From Priestia megaterium NBRC 15308 = ATCC 14581 (lineage in GTDB: Bacteria > Bacillota > Bacilli > Bacillales > Bacillaceae_H): a DNA stretch of 57,500 bases. The stretch spans positions 2,215,001-2,272,500 of the forward strand of contig NZ_CP009920.1 of the NCBI RefSeq assembly GCF_000832985.1. The letters run 5' to 3'. How positions within the stretch are numbered: position 1 is the first letter of the stretch; each line of letters opens with the position of its first letter. The notes under the pieces were generated by a model. That model ran no database searches. It saw nothing but the letters and a program-made list of their open reading frames with translations, and was not told where the DNA came from. Shown piece by piece: positions 1-10,576 of the stretch. Both the position numbers and the translations under genes were made by a program.

Positions 1-441
<441 letters not shown>

Positions 442-504
442 ACTTTTAAAAGCGTAAGCTTTACTCAGCAAACTGTTACCTAGTTTTGAGAGAGCAATCT
501 CTTG

Positions 505-620
505 TCTGGTGGCGATAGCGAAGAGGTCACACCCGTTCCCATACCGAACACGGAAGTTAAGCTCTTTAGCGCCAATGGTAGTTGGGACTTTGTCCCTGTG
601 AGAGTAGGACGTTGCCAGGC
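505..620 (+). rRNA. 5S ribosomal RNA, complete
   Basis: A 116-nt 5S gene of the Bacillus type. The core GGCGATAGCGAAGAGGTCAC is followed by CCCGTTCCCATACCGAACAC. The 5' and 3' ends pair into helix I (505-513 with 611-619). A 63-nt spacer separates it from 23S and includes a small AGAGA/TCTCT hairpin at 489-502 just before the mature 5' end, where processing is expected. No tRNA gene follows; the operon ends at the terminator after 5S. Confidence 0.96.
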
Positions 621-625
621 ACCTG

Positions 626-659
626 AAAAAGGACTAGCTATTTTAGCTAGTCCTTTTTT
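626..659 (+). terminator. rrn operon intrinsic terminator
   Basis: A 10-bp stem GGACTAGCTA/TAGCTAGTCC with a 3-nt loop is flanked by an A run at 626-630 and six T at 654-659. It lies just after 5S and separates the rRNA operon from the ctsR operon. Confidence 0.93.
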
Positions 660-782
660 GTTTACAATTTATTTGTTTTATGAAAAAGTATAGTAAGGAC
701 AATAAAATTCACGATTTGCAGGTTTTGAAATAAATTTTAGTGGCAACGATAAAAGTAAAGAATAAACTTTAATAGTACATAG

Positions 783-811
783 TTGAAAATTTTTTCGTTT
801 CCTTTTATATT
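783..811 (+). promoter_or_regulatory. sigma-A type promoter of the ctsR operon
   Basis: TTGAAA (783-788), a 17-bp spacer and TATATT (806-811). The predicted start point near 818 falls at the upstream edge of the CtsR operator, so bound CtsR should block initiation or early elongation. I saw no convincing sigma-B promoter upstream, although one is known in B. subtilis. Confidence 0.7.
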
Positions 812-819
812 TAAATTAA

Positions 820-836
820 GGTCAAATATAGTCAAA
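820..836 (+). promoter_or_regulatory. CtsR operator (tandem heptamer)
   Basis: A direct heptanucleotide repeat, GGTCAAA TAT AGTCAAA, matches the established CtsR consensus (A/G)GTCAAA-NAN-(A/G)GTCAAA. It lies between the -10 box and the ctsR ribosome binding site, giving autoregulation of the clpC operon. Confidence 0.93.
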
Positions 837-855
837 GTCAGAAGGAGGGGGCAGT

Positions 856-1317
856 GTGCCAAATATCTCTGACATTATCGAACAGTATTTAAAACAAGTA
901 CTTGAATTAAGTGAAAGAGAAATTGTTGAAATAAGGCGCAGTGAGATTGCTGATAAATTTCAATGCGTTCCGTCGCAAATTAATTACGTTATCAATACCC
1001 GTTTTACAGTTGAGAGAGGTTATCTTGTAGAAAGTAAGCGAGGCGGCGGCGGTTTTATTCGTATTGCAAAAGTAAAAATGCATGATGCAGCGGATTTGTT
1101 TCAGCAAGTAATTGAGATGATTCAAAATGAAATTTCACAAGTAAGTGCTGAAAACGTCATTATTAGGTTAGTTGAAGAAAAAGTCATCACAGAACGAGAA
1201 GCAAAAATCATGTTGAGTGTTATCAATCGTTCAGTTATTAATATTGAACTTCCTTATCGTGATGAGCTAAGGGCTAATCTTTTAAAAGCAATGCTTAATT
1301 CATTACGCTACCGATAA
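856..1317 (+). CDS. ctsR: Transcriptional repressor CtsR of class III stress genes
   Basis: CtsR dimers repress the clp genes and their own operon, and are relieved on heat or protein stress. The 153-residue protein has an N-terminal winged helix-turn-helix (about residues 1-70) whose wing is the glycine loop KRGGGG (61-66). Its R62 corresponds to the arginine known to be essential for DNA binding and to be a target of McsB phosphorylation. The C-terminal helices (75-150) are the dimerisation and Clp-recognition part. The start is GTG at 856, behind a strong AAGGAGGGG at 842-850. It is first in the ctsR-mcsA-mcsB-clpC operon, and a CtsR operator lies 20 bp upstream. Confidence 0.97.
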   Translation: MPNISDIIEQYLKQVLELSEREIVEIRRSEIADKFQCVPSQINYVINTRFTVERGYLVESKRGGGGFIRIAKVKMHDAADLFQQVIEMIQNEISQVSAENVIIRLVEEKVITEREAKIMLSVINRSVINIELPYRDELRANLLKAMLNSLRYR

Positions 1318-1358
1318 GCTCATGATCTATTTTATTTAGAACAGGGAGTGATGACAGG

Positions 1359-1901
1359 ATGATTTGTCAGCAATGTGAAACGAGACCTGCAACTCTTCAC
1401 TTCACAAAAATCATTAATGGTGAAAAGACGGAGATGCATGTATGTGAACAATGCGCTTCAGAAAATGGAGATGCATTTTCTTTTTCAAATCAGCAAGGTT
1501 TTTCAATCAATAACTTACTAGCTGGCCTACTTAACCTAGATCCAGCAGTAACTGAAAATTATAAGCAACAAAGTCAGGAGATTCTTTCTTGTCCTACTTG
1601 TGGCATGACATATCAAAAATTTGCTAAAATCGGCAGGTTTGGATGTGCAGATTGCTACAAAACATTCGAGCGACCTCTTATTCCTTTCTTGAAGAGGCTG
1701 CATGGAGGTAATTATCTGCATCATGGAAAAATACCAGCAAGAATTGCAAGTAATCTTCATTTAAAAAAGGAATTACAGGCATTAAGATTGAACTTAAAAG
1801 AGTATATCGAAAAAGAGGAGTTTGAGAAAGCAGCCGAACTCCGAGATCACATTCGGTTACTAGAAAAGAAGATGAACGAATCGAGAGAGGAGGAAGCGTA
1901 A
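1359..1901 (+). CDS. mcsA: McsA, zinc-binding activator of the arginine kinase McsB
   Basis: The 180-residue protein has paired CxxC zinc knuckles at C3/C6, C29/C32, C78/C81 and C96/C99. A UVR-type coiled coil near the C terminus (about 135-172, with EEFEKAAELRD) is like the linker of UvrB and ClpC. McsA is known to bind McsB and stimulate protein-arginine phosphorylation, marking substrates for ClpCP and inactivating CtsR. The gene lies 41 bp after ctsR and 3 bp before mcsB, so the three are certainly co-transcribed. Size and cysteine pattern are normal for the family. Confidence 0.96.
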   Translation: MICQQCETRPATLHFTKIINGEKTEMHVCEQCASENGDAFSFSNQQGFSINNLLAGLLNLDPAVTENYKQQSQEILSCPTCGMTYQKFAKIGRFGCADCYKTFERPLIPFLKRLHGGNYLHHGKIPARIASNLHLKKELQALRLNLKEYIEKEEFEKAAELRDHIRLLEKKMNESREEEA

Positions 1902-1904
1902 TTC

Positions 1905-2978
1905 ATGTCCCAGGATTTGTTCTTTTCCCAGCCTGTTAGCTCTTGGATGCGTCAAGAAGCTTCGAATTCAGATATTGTTCTAAGCAGTCGAATCAGGCTG
2001 GCTCGAAATTTAACTCATTATCTTTTTCCAACTCTCTTTTCTAAAGAACAAGCAGTTGAAGTGGTTCGAGTATTCGAGCAAGTTTTTCAAAAAAGTGAAA
2101 ACACCAATCAGTGGAATTTGCATTTACTAAAGATGAACGAATTACAACCTCTTCAAAAGCAAGTGTTGGTTGAAAAGCATCTTATCAGTCCTAACTTGGC
2201 TGAAGGAGATAACAACGGAGCTTGTTTTTTATCAGAAAAAGAAGATTTGAGTATTATGGTTAATGAAGAAGATCATTTACGCATACAATGTTTATTTCCA
2301 GGTCTTCAATTATCTGAAGCTTTAAGCACAGCGAATAAAGTAGATAATTGGATTGAGAAATACGTAGATTATGCGTTTGATGAAAATAGAGGGTATTTAA
2401 CCAGCTGTCCCACAAATGTGGGTACTGGGCTACGTGCATCTGTGATGATGCATCTGCCGGCTTTAGTGATGACCCGTCAAATTCATCGTATTATTCCCGC
2501 TATTAACCAGCTTGGCTTAGTGGTGAGAGGAATTTATGGAGAAGGTAGCGAAGCCTTAGGGAATATCTTTCAAATTTCTAATCAGATAACCTTAGGGAAA
2601 TCTGAAGAAGATATTGTGGCAGATTTAAATAGTGTCGTACAGCAGTTGATTACACAAGAGCACTCTGCAAGAGACGCGCTGTTTAAAACATCTCATGTAG
2701 AGTTAGAAGATCGAGTGTATCGTTCATATGGAGTATTGGCCAATAGCCGTATTATTGAGTCAAAAGAAGCTTCACAATGTTTATCAGATGTTCGATTAGG
2801 AATCGATTTAGGGTATATAAAAGGACTGAGTCAAAATATATTGAATGAACTTATCATTATGACGCAGCCAGGCTTTTTACAAAAGTATTCGGGAGGTCCT
2901 CTAAAGCCTCAAGAACGTGACATTAAAAGAGCCACCTTAATTCGAGAACGTCTCACTATAAATAAAAACACAAATTAA
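1905..2978 (+). CDS. mcsB: Protein-arginine kinase McsB
   Basis: McsB transfers phosphate from ATP to arginine side chains of proteins, and phosphoarginine is the degradation tag read by ClpCP. The 357-residue protein is built on the phosphagen (creatine/arginine) kinase catalytic fold. [10 protein letters not shown] (27-36) is the nucleotide-binding arginine segment, NEED (120-123) holds the catalytic glutamates, and the [11 protein letters not shown] segment (167-177) contains the conserved active-site C168. The guanidino-substrate specificity loop of free-arginine kinases is absent, as in the family. The start ATG is 3 bp after the mcsA stop. Confidence 0.96.
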   Translation: MSQDLFFSQPVSSWMRQEASNSDIVLSSRIRLARNLTHYLFPTLFSKEQAVEVVRVFEQVFQKSENTNQWNLHLLKMNELQPLQKQVLVEKHLISPNLAEGDNNGACFLSEKEDLSIMVNEEDHLRIQCLFPGLQLSEALSTANKVDNWIEKYVDYAFDENRGYLTSCPTNVGTGLRASVMMHLPALVMTRQIHRIIPAINQLGLVVRGIYGEGSEALGNIFQISNQITLGKSEEDIVADLNSVVQQLITQEHSARDALFKTSHVELEDRVYRSYGVLANSRIIESKEASQCLSDVRLGIDLGYIKGLSQNILNELIIMTQPGFLQKYSGGPLKPQERDIKRATLIRERLTINKNTN

Positions 2979-2998
2979 ACGTGGAGGGTGACGATTAT

Positions 2999-5440
2999 AT
3001 GATGTTTGGTAGATTTACAGAGCGCGCACAAAAAGTATTAGCTTTAGCACAGGAAGAAGCACTACGCCTAGGTCACAACAACATTGGAACGGAGCATATT
3101 TTATTAGGTATCGTTCGTGAAGGTGAAGGAATTGCAGCAAAAGCTCTTTCTGCTCTAGGCCTAAGCACTGAAAAAATTCAAAAAGAAGTGGAAGCATTAA
3201 TTGGCAGAGGCCAAGAATTAACGCAGACCATTCATTATACACCTCGAGCGAAAAAAGTCATTGAACTTTCAATGGATGAAGCCCGAAAGCTTGGTCATTC
3301 TTATGTAGGAACAGAACATATCTTACTAGGCTTAATTCGTGAAGGTGAAGGCGTTGCAGCACGCGTTTTAAATAATTTAGGTGTCAGCCTAAATAAAGCT
3401 CGTCAGCAAGTGCTTCATTTATTAGGTAGTAATGAAGCTGCTTCAAGTCATCAAGGCGGAGGCTCTTCAAACGCTAATACACCTACGCTAGACAGCTTAG
3501 CACGCGATTTAACAGTTGTAGCGCGCGAAGGAAGCTTAGACCCTGTTATCGGACGTGGGAAAGAAATTCAGCGTGTTATTGAAGTGTTAAGCCGACGTAC
3601 AAAAAACAATCCTGTATTAATTGGGGAGCCAGGTGTCGGTAAAACGGCAATCGCTGAAGGTTTGGCTCAGCAAATCGTCAACAATGAAGTTCCAGAAATT
3701 TTACGTGACAAACGCGTTATGACTTTGGATATGGGAACGGTCGTTGCTGGTACAAAATACCGCGGAGAATTTGAAGATCGCTTGAAGAAAGTAATGGATG
3801 AAATTCGTCAAGCAGGTAATATCATTCTCTTTATCGATGAGTTACACACATTAATTGGCGCTGGTGGCGCAGAAGGTGCTATCGATGCTTCTAATATTTT
3901 AAAACCGTCTCTTGCTCGTGGAGAACTTCAGTGTATCGGTGCTACGACTTTAGATGAATACAGAAAGTACATTGAAAAAGATGCAGCGTTAGAGCGTCGC
4001 TTCCAGCCAATTCAAGTGGATGAACCAACGTTGGAAGAGTCTGTTCAAATCTTAAAAGGGCTTCGTGACCGTTATGAAGCGCATCACCGAGTATCTATTT
4101 CTGATGAGGCAATCGAGCAAGCGGTGAAACTATCAGATCGCTACATTTCCGATCGTTTCTTACCGGATAAAGCAATCGATTTAATTGATGAAGCTGGTTC
4201 AAAAGTGCGTTTACGTTCATTTACAACGCCGCCAAATTTAAAGGAATTAGAGCAAAAATTAGAATCAGTACGCAATGAAAAAGATGCGTCTGTTCAAAGT
4301 CAAGAATTTGAAAAAGCAGCATCTTTACGAGATACAGAGCAACGCCTACGCGAAGAATTAGAAGACACAAAGAAAATTTGGAAAGAGCAGCAAGGTAAAG
4401 AAAACTCAGCTGTAACCGTAGAAGATATTGCGATGGTGGTATCTAGCTGGACGGGTGTACCGGTCTCTAAACTGGCACAGGAAGAGACAGAAAGACTGCT
4501 GAACATGGAAGAGATTCTTCACTCTCGTGTAATTGGGCAAGAAGAAGCGGTAAAAGCAGTGGCAAAAGCTGTGCGCCGTGCTAGAGCAGGCTTGAAAGAT
4601 CCAAAACGTCCAATTGGTTCATTCATTTTCTTAGGACCAACAGGGGTTGGTAAAACAGAGCTTGCACGTGCATTAGCGGAGTCAATCTTCGGGGATGAAG
4701 ATGCAATGATTCGTATCGATATGTCTGAGTACATGGAGAAACATTCTACTTCCCGATTAGTAGGTTCACCTCCAGGATATGTTGGATACGAAGAAGGCGG
4801 CCAGTTAACGGAAAAAGTAAGAAGAAAACCTTACTCAGTTGTTCTTTTAGACGAAATTGAAAAAGCGCATCCGGATGTATTTAACATTTTATTACAAGTG
4901 TTAGAAGATGGACGCTTAACAGATTCAAAAGGCCGTACAGTTGATTTCCGTAATACGATTTTAATTATGACATCAAACGTAGGTGCTGATACATTAAAAC
5001 GAAGCAAGCACTTAGGGTTCACAGTAGAAGCAGAAGGGCAAGACTACAAAGATATGAAAGGAAAAGTAATGGCGGAAATGAAGCGCGCTTTCCGTCCGGA
5101 GTTCCTAAACCGTATCGATGAAATTATCGTCTTCCATTCATTAGAGAAACCTCACTTAGCTGAAATCGTTAAATTAATGGCGGATCAGTTAACAAAACGC
5201 TTAAAAGAGCAAGAAATTGATCTTGAGTTAACAAAAGAGGCAATTGATAAGATTGCAGAGGAAGGTTTTGATCCAGAATACGGTGCTCGTCCACTTCGTA
5301 GAGCAATTCAAAAACATATTGAAGACCGTTTATCTGAAGAGCTGCTAAAAGGAGTTGTTCAAAAAGGTCAGAAAGTGACGCTAGATGTAGACAAAGGAGA
5401 ATTTGTTGTTAAATCCTCCGCTCCAAGCAGCATCAGCTAA
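2999..5440 (+). CDS. clpC: ATP-dependent Clp protease ATPase subunit ClpC
   Basis: ClpC is the hexameric AAA+ unfoldase that feeds ClpP and, with McsB tagging or MecA, degrades damaged and regulatory proteins. I chose ATG at 2999 (813 residues, MMFGRFTER), because the longer frame from GTG 2981 starts inside the ribosome binding site GTGGAGGGTG. Order: two Clp-N repeats (about 3-145), AAA+ domain 1 with Walker A GEPGVGKT at 209-216, a UVR/M domain near 420-455 ([11 protein letters not shown]), and AAA+ domain 2 with Walker A GPTGVGKT at 546-553 followed by the small C-terminal domain. It is the last gene of the CtsR operon and is followed by a strong terminator. Confidence 0.98.
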   Translation: MMFGRFTERAQKVLALAQEEALRLGHNNIGTEHILLGIVREGEGIAAKALSALGLSTEKIQKEVEALIGRGQELTQTIHYTPRAKKVIELSMDEARKLGHSYVGTEHILLGLIREGEGVAARVLNNLGVSLNKARQQVLHLLGSNEAASSHQGGGSSNANTPTLDSLARDLTVVAREGSLDPVIGRGKEIQRVIEVLSRRTKNNPVLIGEPGVGKTAIAEGLAQQIVNNEVPEILRDKRVMTLDMGTVVAGTKYRGEFEDRLKKVMDEIRQAGNIILFIDELHTLIGAGGAEGAIDASNILKPSLARGELQCIGATTLDEYRKYIEKDAALERRFQPIQVDEPTLEESVQILKGLRDRYEAHHRVSISDEAIEQAVKLSDRYISDRFLPDKAIDLIDEAGSKVRLRSFTTPPNLKELEQKLESVRNEKDASVQSQEFEKAASLRDTEQRLREELEDTKKIWKEQQGKENSAVTVEDIAMVVSSWTGVPVSKLAQEETERLLNMEEILHSRVIGQEEAVKAVAKAVRRARAGLKDPKRPIGSFIFLGPTGVGKTELARALAESIFGDEDAMIRIDMSEYMEKHSTSRLVGSPPGYVGYEEGGQLTEKVRRKPYSVVLLDEIEKAHPDVFNILLQVLEDGRLTDSKGRTVDFRNTILIMTSNVGADTLKRSKHLGFTVEAEGQDYKDMKGKVMAEMKRAFRPEFLNRIDEIIVFHSLEKPHLAEIVKLMADQLTKRLKEQEIDLELTKEAIDKIAEEGFDPEYGARPLRRAIQKHIEDRLSEELLKGVVQKGQKVTLDVDKGEFVVKSSAPSSIS

Positions 5441-5458
5441 ATTTACTCAAACCAAGAC

Positions 5459-5495
5459 GAGGCATACGAAAAAACACGTATGCCTCCCTTTTTAT
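5459..5495 (+). terminator. Terminator of the ctsR-clpC operon
   Basis: A perfect 10-bp stem, GAGGCATACG (5459-5468) with CGTATGCCTC (5477-5486), has an A-rich 8-nt loop and is followed by CCTTTTTATTTT. It ends the stress operon before radA. Confidence 0.88.
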
Positions 5496-5520
5496 TTTAG
5501 CTTAGGAAATAGTGTACAAT
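5492..5520 (+). promoter_or_regulatory. Possible radA-disA promoter
   Basis: TACAAT at 5515-5520 is a good -10 box 44 bp before the radA start. The -35 region (TTATTT, 5492-5497) is a poor match. A promoter is expected here because a terminator lies directly upstream. A weak call. Confidence 0.3.
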
Positions 5521-5563
5521 AGAGATAGAAATCGATTGAATGAACGGAGAGATTGATAACATA

Positions 5564-6940
5564 ATGGCGAAACGAAAAACAAAATTTGCATGTCAGCATT
5601 GCGGATATGAATCAGCAAAATGGATGGGGAAATGTCCTGGATGCGGAAGCTGGAATTCTATGGTAGAAGAAATGGAAGAAACGAAATCATCACGCCGAGG
5701 AGCTTTTTCCGGAGCTACTGCTTCTAAAGTTCAAAAACCTCAGTCAATTACAGCGATTGAATCTACAACAGAACCACGAATTTTTACACCTTCTGCAGAG
5801 TTAAATCGTGTATTAGGTGGAGGTATTGTCCGAGGCTCACTCGTTTTAATAGGGGGAGATCCGGGTATCGGAAAGTCTACTTTACTTTTGCAAACCTCTG
5901 CGCAGTTAGCAATGAAACAAAATAAAGTACTATATATTTCGGGAGAGGAATCAACCAAGCAAACGAAGTTAAGAGCGGACAGGTTAGGTGTAAAAGCTGA
6001 AGAGCTTTATGTTCACGCAGAAACAAACTTAGAATTAATACTAGAGGCCATCTCAAGCATGCAGCCTGATTTTGTGGTGATTGATTCAATTCAAACCATT
6101 TACCATGCTGATGTCACATCAGCGCCAGGAAGCGTCTCACAGGTGCGAGAGTGTACGGCTGAACTAATGCGTGTTGCTAAAACGAATGGAATTGCCATCT
6201 TTATTGTGGGGCATGTAACGAAAGAAGGGGCCATTGCAGGTCCAAGACTTCTTGAACATATGGTGGATACGGTTCTTTATTTTGAAGGAGAGCGTCATCA
6301 TACGTATCGTATATTAAGAGCGGTTAAGAACCGGTTTGGGTCTACAAATGAAATGGGCATTTTTGAAATGAAAGAAAGTGGGCTAGAAGAAGTATTGAAT
6401 CCGTCTGAAATCTTTCTAGAAGAACGGTCTCAGGGAGCAGCAGGGTCGGTTGTTGTCGCTTCAATGGAGGGGACAAGACCCGTATTAGTAGAGCTGCAGG
6501 CGCTAATCAGTCCAACGAGCTTTGGAAACCCTAGAAGAATGGCGACGGGAGTAGATCATAATCGCGTTTCGCTTATCATGGCTGTTTTAGAAAAGCGTGT
6601 AGGAATGCTGCTGCAGAATCAAGATGCTTATTTAAAAGTAGCAGGTGGAGTGAAATTAGATGAACCAGCAATTGATTTAGCTGTAGCCGTTAGCATTGCT
6701 TCAAGTTTCAGAGATGCTGCTTCTAGCGCTACAGATGTTATTGTAGGAGAGGTAGGATTAACAGGTGAAGTACGCCGAGTATCTAGAATTGAACAGCGCG
6801 TTCAAGAAGCGGTAAAATTAGGGTTCCAACGAATTATTATCCCAGAGAAAAATTTAGGAGGATGGAAAGTCCCAGATGGTATTGATGTGATTGGGGTATC
6901 AACAGTAGCGGAGGCTCTGCAATATACATTAGGAGGATAA
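5564..6940 (+). CDS. radA: DNA repair/branch-migration protein RadA (Sms)
   Basis: RadA is a RecA-related, DnaB-like ATPase that extends heteroduplex and processes recombination intermediates. The 458-residue protein has a C4 zinc finger (C10, C13, C24, C27), a RecA core with Walker [10 protein letters not shown] (98-106), the family-defining KNRFG motif (255-259) and a C-terminal Lon-protease-like domain. An upstream in-frame ATG at 5540 overlaps the ribosome binding site, so I start at 5564. disA follows 3 bp later. RadA is known to interact with and inhibit DisA in B. subtilis, so the pairing is functional. Confidence 0.96.
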   Translation: MAKRKTKFACQHCGYESAKWMGKCPGCGSWNSMVEEMEETKSSRRGAFSGATASKVQKPQSITAIESTTEPRIFTPSAELNRVLGGGIVRGSLVLIGGDPGIGKSTLLLQTSAQLAMKQNKVLYISGEESTKQTKLRADRLGVKAEELYVHAETNLELILEAISSMQPDFVVIDSIQTIYHADVTSAPGSVSQVRECTAELMRVAKTNGIAIFIVGHVTKEGAIAGPRLLEHMVDTVLYFEGERHHTYRILRAVKNRFGSTNEMGIFEMKESGLEEVLNPSEIFLEERSQGAAGSVVVASMEGTRPVLVELQALISPTSFGNPRRMATGVDHNRVSLIMAVLEKRVGMLLQNQDAYLKVAGGVKLDEPAIDLAVAVSIASSFRDAASSATDVIVGEVGLTGEVRRVSRIEQRVQEAVKLGFQRIIIPEKNLGGWKVPDGIDVIGVSTVAEALQYTLGG

Positions 6941-6943
6941 GCA

Positions 6944-8023
6944 GTGGAAGGAGAAAAAACAACAGTTAGTCAAAAACAAATATCAGAAATTCTGCAGTTT
7001 GTAGCACCAGGAACCCCTATTCGTGACGGTATCGATAACGTCTTGCGGGCAAAGACGGGCGGCTTAATTGTTATGGGCTACAATGAACAAGTCAAAAAGA
7101 TGGTAGATGGAGGATTTTCGATTAATTGTGCATTTACACCTGCGCATTTATACGAGTTAGCCAAAATGGATGGAGCGCTTATTTTAAACGACAGTGGAAG
7201 CAAGATATTATTTGCTAATGCTCAGCTCATGCCAGACCCCTCTACTCCTTCTTCACAGACAGGAATGCGACACCGTACAGCAGAGCGCGTAGCTAAGCAG
7301 TCAGGTGTATTGGTGATAGCCATTTCACAAAGAAGAAATGTGATTACGCTTTACAAAGGGTCTCTGCAGTATGTATTGAAAGACATTAGCGTTATTTTAG
7401 CAAAAGCGAATCAAGCGCTTGGAACACTTGAGAAGTACAAGGCGGTATTAGACGAATCGATTACAAGTCTCAGTGCATTAGAGTTTGAAGAGCAAGTAAC
7501 TCATACAGACGTGCTGCAGTCGCTTCATCGTACAGAAATGGTTCTGCGTATTAAAAATGAAATTTTGAGCTATATTAGCGAGTTAGGAACAGAAGGAAGA
7601 CTAATCCGTCTCCAAATGAATGAACTACTTTCCCACTTAGAGGAAGAAGCAACTTTATTAATCAAAGATTATATGTATGACCTCAGCTTTGACCCTTACC
7701 GAGTAATTGAACGCATGCAGCAGCCATCAAATAATGTTCTTCTCGATGACCAGACGCTTCTTCGCTTAATGGGATATCCCATGTATACAAGCTTTGAAGA
7801 CAGCGTTATTCCTAGAGGGTATCGAATGCTTCATAAAATTCCAAGACTTCCATCGATTATTATTGAAAATCTCATTGATGAATTAGGGGATTTAAAAACG
7901 ATAGCAGATGCGTCGGTAGAAGAATTGGATGAGGTAGAAGGCATCGGTGAAATTCGAGCACGGAAAATCAGAGAAGGCCTAAAAAGACTAAAAGAGCAGC
8001 ATCTTACAAACCGTCAGCTATAG
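6944..8023 (+). CDS. disA: DNA integrity scanning protein DisA, diadenylate cyclase
   Basis: DisA makes cyclic di-AMP from two ATP while scanning DNA, and stops at branched structures, delaying sporulation or replication. The 359-residue protein has an N-terminal DAC domain with the signature residues DGA (76-78) and RHR (109-111), a helical spine, and a C-terminal helix-hairpin-helix DNA-binding domain ([15 protein letters not shown]). The start is GTG at 6944, with AGGAGG at 6931-6936 overlapping the end of radA. Length and motifs are normal. Confidence 0.96.
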   Translation: MEGEKTTVSQKQISEILQFVAPGTPIRDGIDNVLRAKTGGLIVMGYNEQVKKMVDGGFSINCAFTPAHLYELAKMDGALILNDSGSKILFANAQLMPDPSTPSSQTGMRHRTAERVAKQSGVLVIAISQRRNVITLYKGSLQYVLKDISVILAKANQALGTLEKYKAVLDESITSLSALEFEEQVTHTDVLQSLHRTEMVLRIKNEILSYISELGTEGRLIRLQMNELLSHLEEEATLLIKDYMYDLSFDPYRVIERMQQPSNNVLLDDQTLLRLMGYPMYTSFEDSVIPRGYRMLHKIPRLPSIIIENLIDELGDLKTIADASVEELDEVEGIGEIRARKIREGLKRLKEQHLTNRQL

Positions 8024-8031
8024 GATATTAA

Positions 8032-8060
8032 TTGACATTAAATGTTTGATTCATTAAGAT
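8032..8060 (+). promoter_or_regulatory. Candidate sigma-A promoter for yacL-ispD-ispF
   Basis: TTGACA (8032-8037), 17 bp, TAAGAT (8055-8060), in the 147-bp gap after disA. A second -10-like TATAAT (8146-8151) abuts the ribosome binding site without a clear -35. Transcription probably also continues from radA-disA, since I see no terminator in the gap. Confidence 0.5.
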
Positions 8061-8170
8061 ATTGTGAAAATACAAAAAAAGTGACAGTTTGTTTACAAAT
8101 TCTGTTTTTTGGTTAAATAACAGGTTTCAATCATTGTAAACTGTTTATAATGATAAAAGGAGGTGAAGGC

Positions 8171-9268
8171 GTGTTAAAACGTTTTGTACAGTTATTTTTT
8201 ATTATTACAGGTGGTACATTGGGCGTCTTTTTTATACCTGAACTTATTCAATTATTAAATCTGCAAGATGTAGCATTTCTAGAAAAGCCTTACGTCGATG
8301 CAATACTGGGAGCCATTTTGTTTTTCCTTGTCACGTTTTGGATTGTTGATTATATAGTTGAATTAATTCGCCGAGTGGAAGAGGCGTTACTGAAGGCGCC
8401 TGTAACGGATGTGCTTTTTGGGAGCTTAGGATTGATTTTAGGGCTTATTGTAGCCTACTTGGTCGGAGCTTTTTTAGGCAGAATTCAACTTCAAGTAGTA
8501 AGTACCATTTTACCAATCTTTCTAAGTATTCTTTTAGGTTACTTAGGGTTTCAAGTCGGATTTAAAAAACGTGATGAACTTGTAAGCGTGTTTTCGATGC
8601 CAGCTCGAATTGGGAAGAAAAAAGGACAAGAAGAAGAAACAGATAACGAAGAATCATTAAAGTCTCTTAAGATTTTAGATACAAGCGTTATTATTGACGG
8701 CCGTATCGCAGATATTTGTCAAACAGGATTTTTAGACGGAACGATTGTTATTCCGCGCTTTGTGCTTGAGGAACTTCAGCATATTGCTGATTCGTCGGAT
8801 GTTCTAAAACGAAACAGAGGTAGACGAGGTCTAGATATTCTAAACCGTATTCAAAAAGAACTGGCAATGAAGGTAGAAATTTATGAAGGCGATTTCGAGG
8901 ACATTCAAGAAGTAGACAGCAAGCTGGTTAAACTAGCAAAGCTGACTTCCGGTTTGGTCGTGACAAACGATTTTAATTTAAATAAAGTATGTGAACTTCA
9001 AAATGTTGGCGTTTTAAATATCAATGACTTAGCAAATGCCGTCAAGCCAATTGTACTTCCAGGAGAAGAAATGAACGTATTGGTTATAAAAGACGGTAAA
9101 GAGCACAATCAAGGTATTGCCTATCTTGATGACGGTACAATGATCGTGGTAGAAGAAGGAAGAAATTATATTGGAAAGCAAATTGATGTACTGGTGACGA
9201 GCGTACTCCAAACCTCAGCAGGCCGTATGATTTTTGCGAAACCTAAGTTATTAGAAAAAGCACTGTGA
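8171..9268 (+). CDS. yacL: Membrane-anchored PIN-TRAM domain protein (YacL family)
   Basis: The 365-residue protein has four predicted N-terminal membrane helices (about 4-24, 42-64, 83-105, 112-132). A cytoplasmic PIN nuclease-like domain follows (from about 170, with [13 protein letters not shown] carrying the first acidic pair), and then a C-terminal TRAM RNA-binding domain (about 290-350). PIN domains are usually metal-dependent RNases and TRAM binds RNA, so an RNase role at the membrane is a reasonable inference, but I know of no proven substrate. I chose GTG at 8171, behind AAAGGAGGTGA; an earlier in-frame ATG at 8150 lies before the ribosome binding site. ispD follows 25 bp later. Confidence 0.9.
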   Translation: MLKRFVQLFFIITGGTLGVFFIPELIQLLNLQDVAFLEKPYVDAILGAILFFLVTFWIVDYIVELIRRVEEALLKAPVTDVLFGSLGLILGLIVAYLVGAFLGRIQLQVVSTILPIFLSILLGYLGFQVGFKKRDELVSVFSMPARIGKKKGQEEETDNEESLKSLKILDTSVIIDGRIADICQTGFLDGTIVIPRFVLEELQHIADSSDVLKRNRGRRGLDILNRIQKELAMKVEIYEGDFEDIQEVDSKLVKLAKLTSGLVVTNDFNLNKVCELQNVGVLNINDLANAVKPIVLPGEEMNVLVIKDGKEHNQGIAYLDDGTMIVVEEGRNYIGKQIDVLVTSVLQTSAGRMIFAKPKLLEKAL

Positions 9269-9293
9269 CGTAACAGGTAAAGGGAGTATACCT

Positions 9294-9995
9294 ATGAAGT
9301 ATGAAATTATCGTGTTAGCTGCAGGTCAGGGGAAGCGAATGAAAGCGGGGCGGAACAAACAATTTTTAACTATTCAAAACGTTCCGCTTATCATTCATAC
9401 GCTGCAAAAATTCGAACAAGATCCTTGGTGCAGTGGAATTGCACTAGTCGTAAACGAAAAAGAAGTAGAGATTTTTGAAGAGTTATTAATCGAATATCCA
9501 ATTCAAAAGGTTCAATCATTGACAGTTGGAGGCGATGAACGTCAACATAGCGTTTATAACGGTCTTAAAAGTTTAAAGCAGGCTCAGATGGTATTAATTC
9601 ATGATGGCGCTCGTCCATTTGTTCAACAAAACACAATCCATGAGTTAGTAGAAAAAGCTGCTAGTGATAAGGCTGCTGTGCTGGCTGTTCCAGTAAAAGA
9701 CACAATTAAGCGTGTGGAACAGGGTACTGTCATTGAAACAGTTGAGCGCTCTAGCTTGTGGGCTATTCAAACGCCGCAGGCTTTTCTTTTTGATGTAGTA
9801 ATGGATGCACACGAAAAAGCAAAAACAAATGAATACTTAGGCACCGATGATGCAAGCTTAGTAGAAAAAGCGGGGCAAAAAGTATCGATTGTAGAGGGGA
9901 ATTACGATAATATAAAACTAACAACACCAGAAGATTTGTTATATGCAGAAGCTATATTAACAAAGCTAAACAGGACTGAAGGAGTGGAAAAATGA
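9294..9995 (+). CDS. ispD: 2-C-methyl-D-erythritol 4-phosphate cytidylyltransferase IspD
   Basis: Third step of the MEP isoprenoid pathway: CTP plus MEP gives CDP-ME. The 233-residue protein has the nucleotidyltransferase N terminus [17 protein letters not shown] (residues 7-23), with the CTP-binding glycines and basic residues, and the metal-binding DGARPF motif in mid-protein. The TGA of ispD overlaps the ATG of ispF by 4 bp, indicating translational coupling of the two pathway enzymes. IspE, the intervening enzyme, is encoded elsewhere. Confidence 0.96.
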   Translation: MKYEIIVLAAGQGKRMKAGRNKQFLTIQNVPLIIHTLQKFEQDPWCSGIALVVNEKEVEIFEELLIEYPIQKVQSLTVGGDERQHSVYNGLKSLKQAQMVLIHDGARPFVQQNTIHELVEKAASDKAAVLAVPVKDTIKRVEQGTVIETVERSSLWAIQTPQAFLFDVVMDAHEKAKTNEYLGTDDASLVEKAGQKVSIVEGNYDNIKLTTPEDLLYAEAILTKLNRTEGVEK

Positions 9996-10471
9996 ACATT
10001 CGAGTAGGACAAGGTTTCGACGTACATGAATTTGCAGAAGGAAGACCTTTAATCATCGGCGGTTTAGAAATTCCGTATGAAAAAGGATTATTAGGCCATT
10101 CAGATGCAGATGTGCTGTTACATACAATCGCAGATGCCTTATTAGGAGCGGCGGCTAAAGGAGATATCGGAAAGCATTTTCCAGATACAGACCCTGAATT
10201 TAAAGATGCTGATTCAGCAAAGCTTCTTCAACATGTATGGAAACTACTAAAAGATGAAGGTTATGAATTAAGCAATGTAGATTGCACGATTATTGCGCAA
10301 AAACCTAAAATGGCTCCTTACATTGAACCAATGAGAGAGCGTATTGCGCAGCTGTTAGAAGCAAGCATTTCTCAAATTAACGTCAAGGCAACAACAACAG
10401 AAAAGTTAGGCTTCACGGGACGTGAAGAAGGAATTGCCGCCCAAGCAGCCGTTTTAGTTTATCAAAAATAA
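9992..10471 (+). CDS. ispF: 2-C-methyl-D-erythritol 2,4-cyclodiphosphate synthase IspF
   Basis: Converts CDP-ME 2-phosphate to MEcPP with release of CMP, working as a trimer with zinc in the active site. The 159-residue protein keeps the metal ligands D10, H12 and H44 (GFDVHEF and SDADVLLH) and the C-terminal [13 protein letters not shown] segment that shapes the CDP pocket. It overlaps ispD by 4 bp (ATGA). Confidence 0.97.
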   Translation: MNIRVGQGFDVHEFAEGRPLIIGGLEIPYEKGLLGHSDADVLLHTIADALLGAAAKGDIGKHFPDTDPEFKDADSAKLLQHVWKLLKDEGYELSNVDCTIIAQKPKMAPYIEPMRERIAQLLEASISQINVKATTTEKLGFTGREEGIAAQAAVLVYQK

Positions 10472-10483
10472 AAACAGTTGACT

Positions 10484-10511
10484 TTGACAGATACCTATTT
10501 GGTGATAAAAT
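10484..10511 (+). promoter_or_regulatory. Promoter of gltX
   Basis: TTGACA (10484-10489), a 16-bp spacer, and an extended -10 TGATAAAAT (TG at 10503-10504, hexamer 10506-10511). Start expected near 10518, leaving a ~60-nt leader with no obvious structure. Confidence 0.65.
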
Positions 10512-10576
10512 TAGAACATGTCTAAAACATATAAATACATACTATAAGTAATATTAAATTGGAGGTCATCTTAGTT

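Noticed and set aside
442-504. tRNA genes around the rRNA operon end
   Set aside because: Neither the 23S-5S spacer nor the region after 5S shows a cloverleaf or the GGTTCGAAtCC T-arm signature.
660-780. Possible sigma-B promoter upstream of ctsR
   Set aside because: Expected by analogy with B. subtilis, but no GTTT-N12/14-GGGTA match could be read convincingly.
2981-2999. Upstream GTG start for clpC
   Set aside because: It overlaps the ribosome binding site GTGGAGGGTG; ATG 2999 gives the family N terminus MMFGRF.
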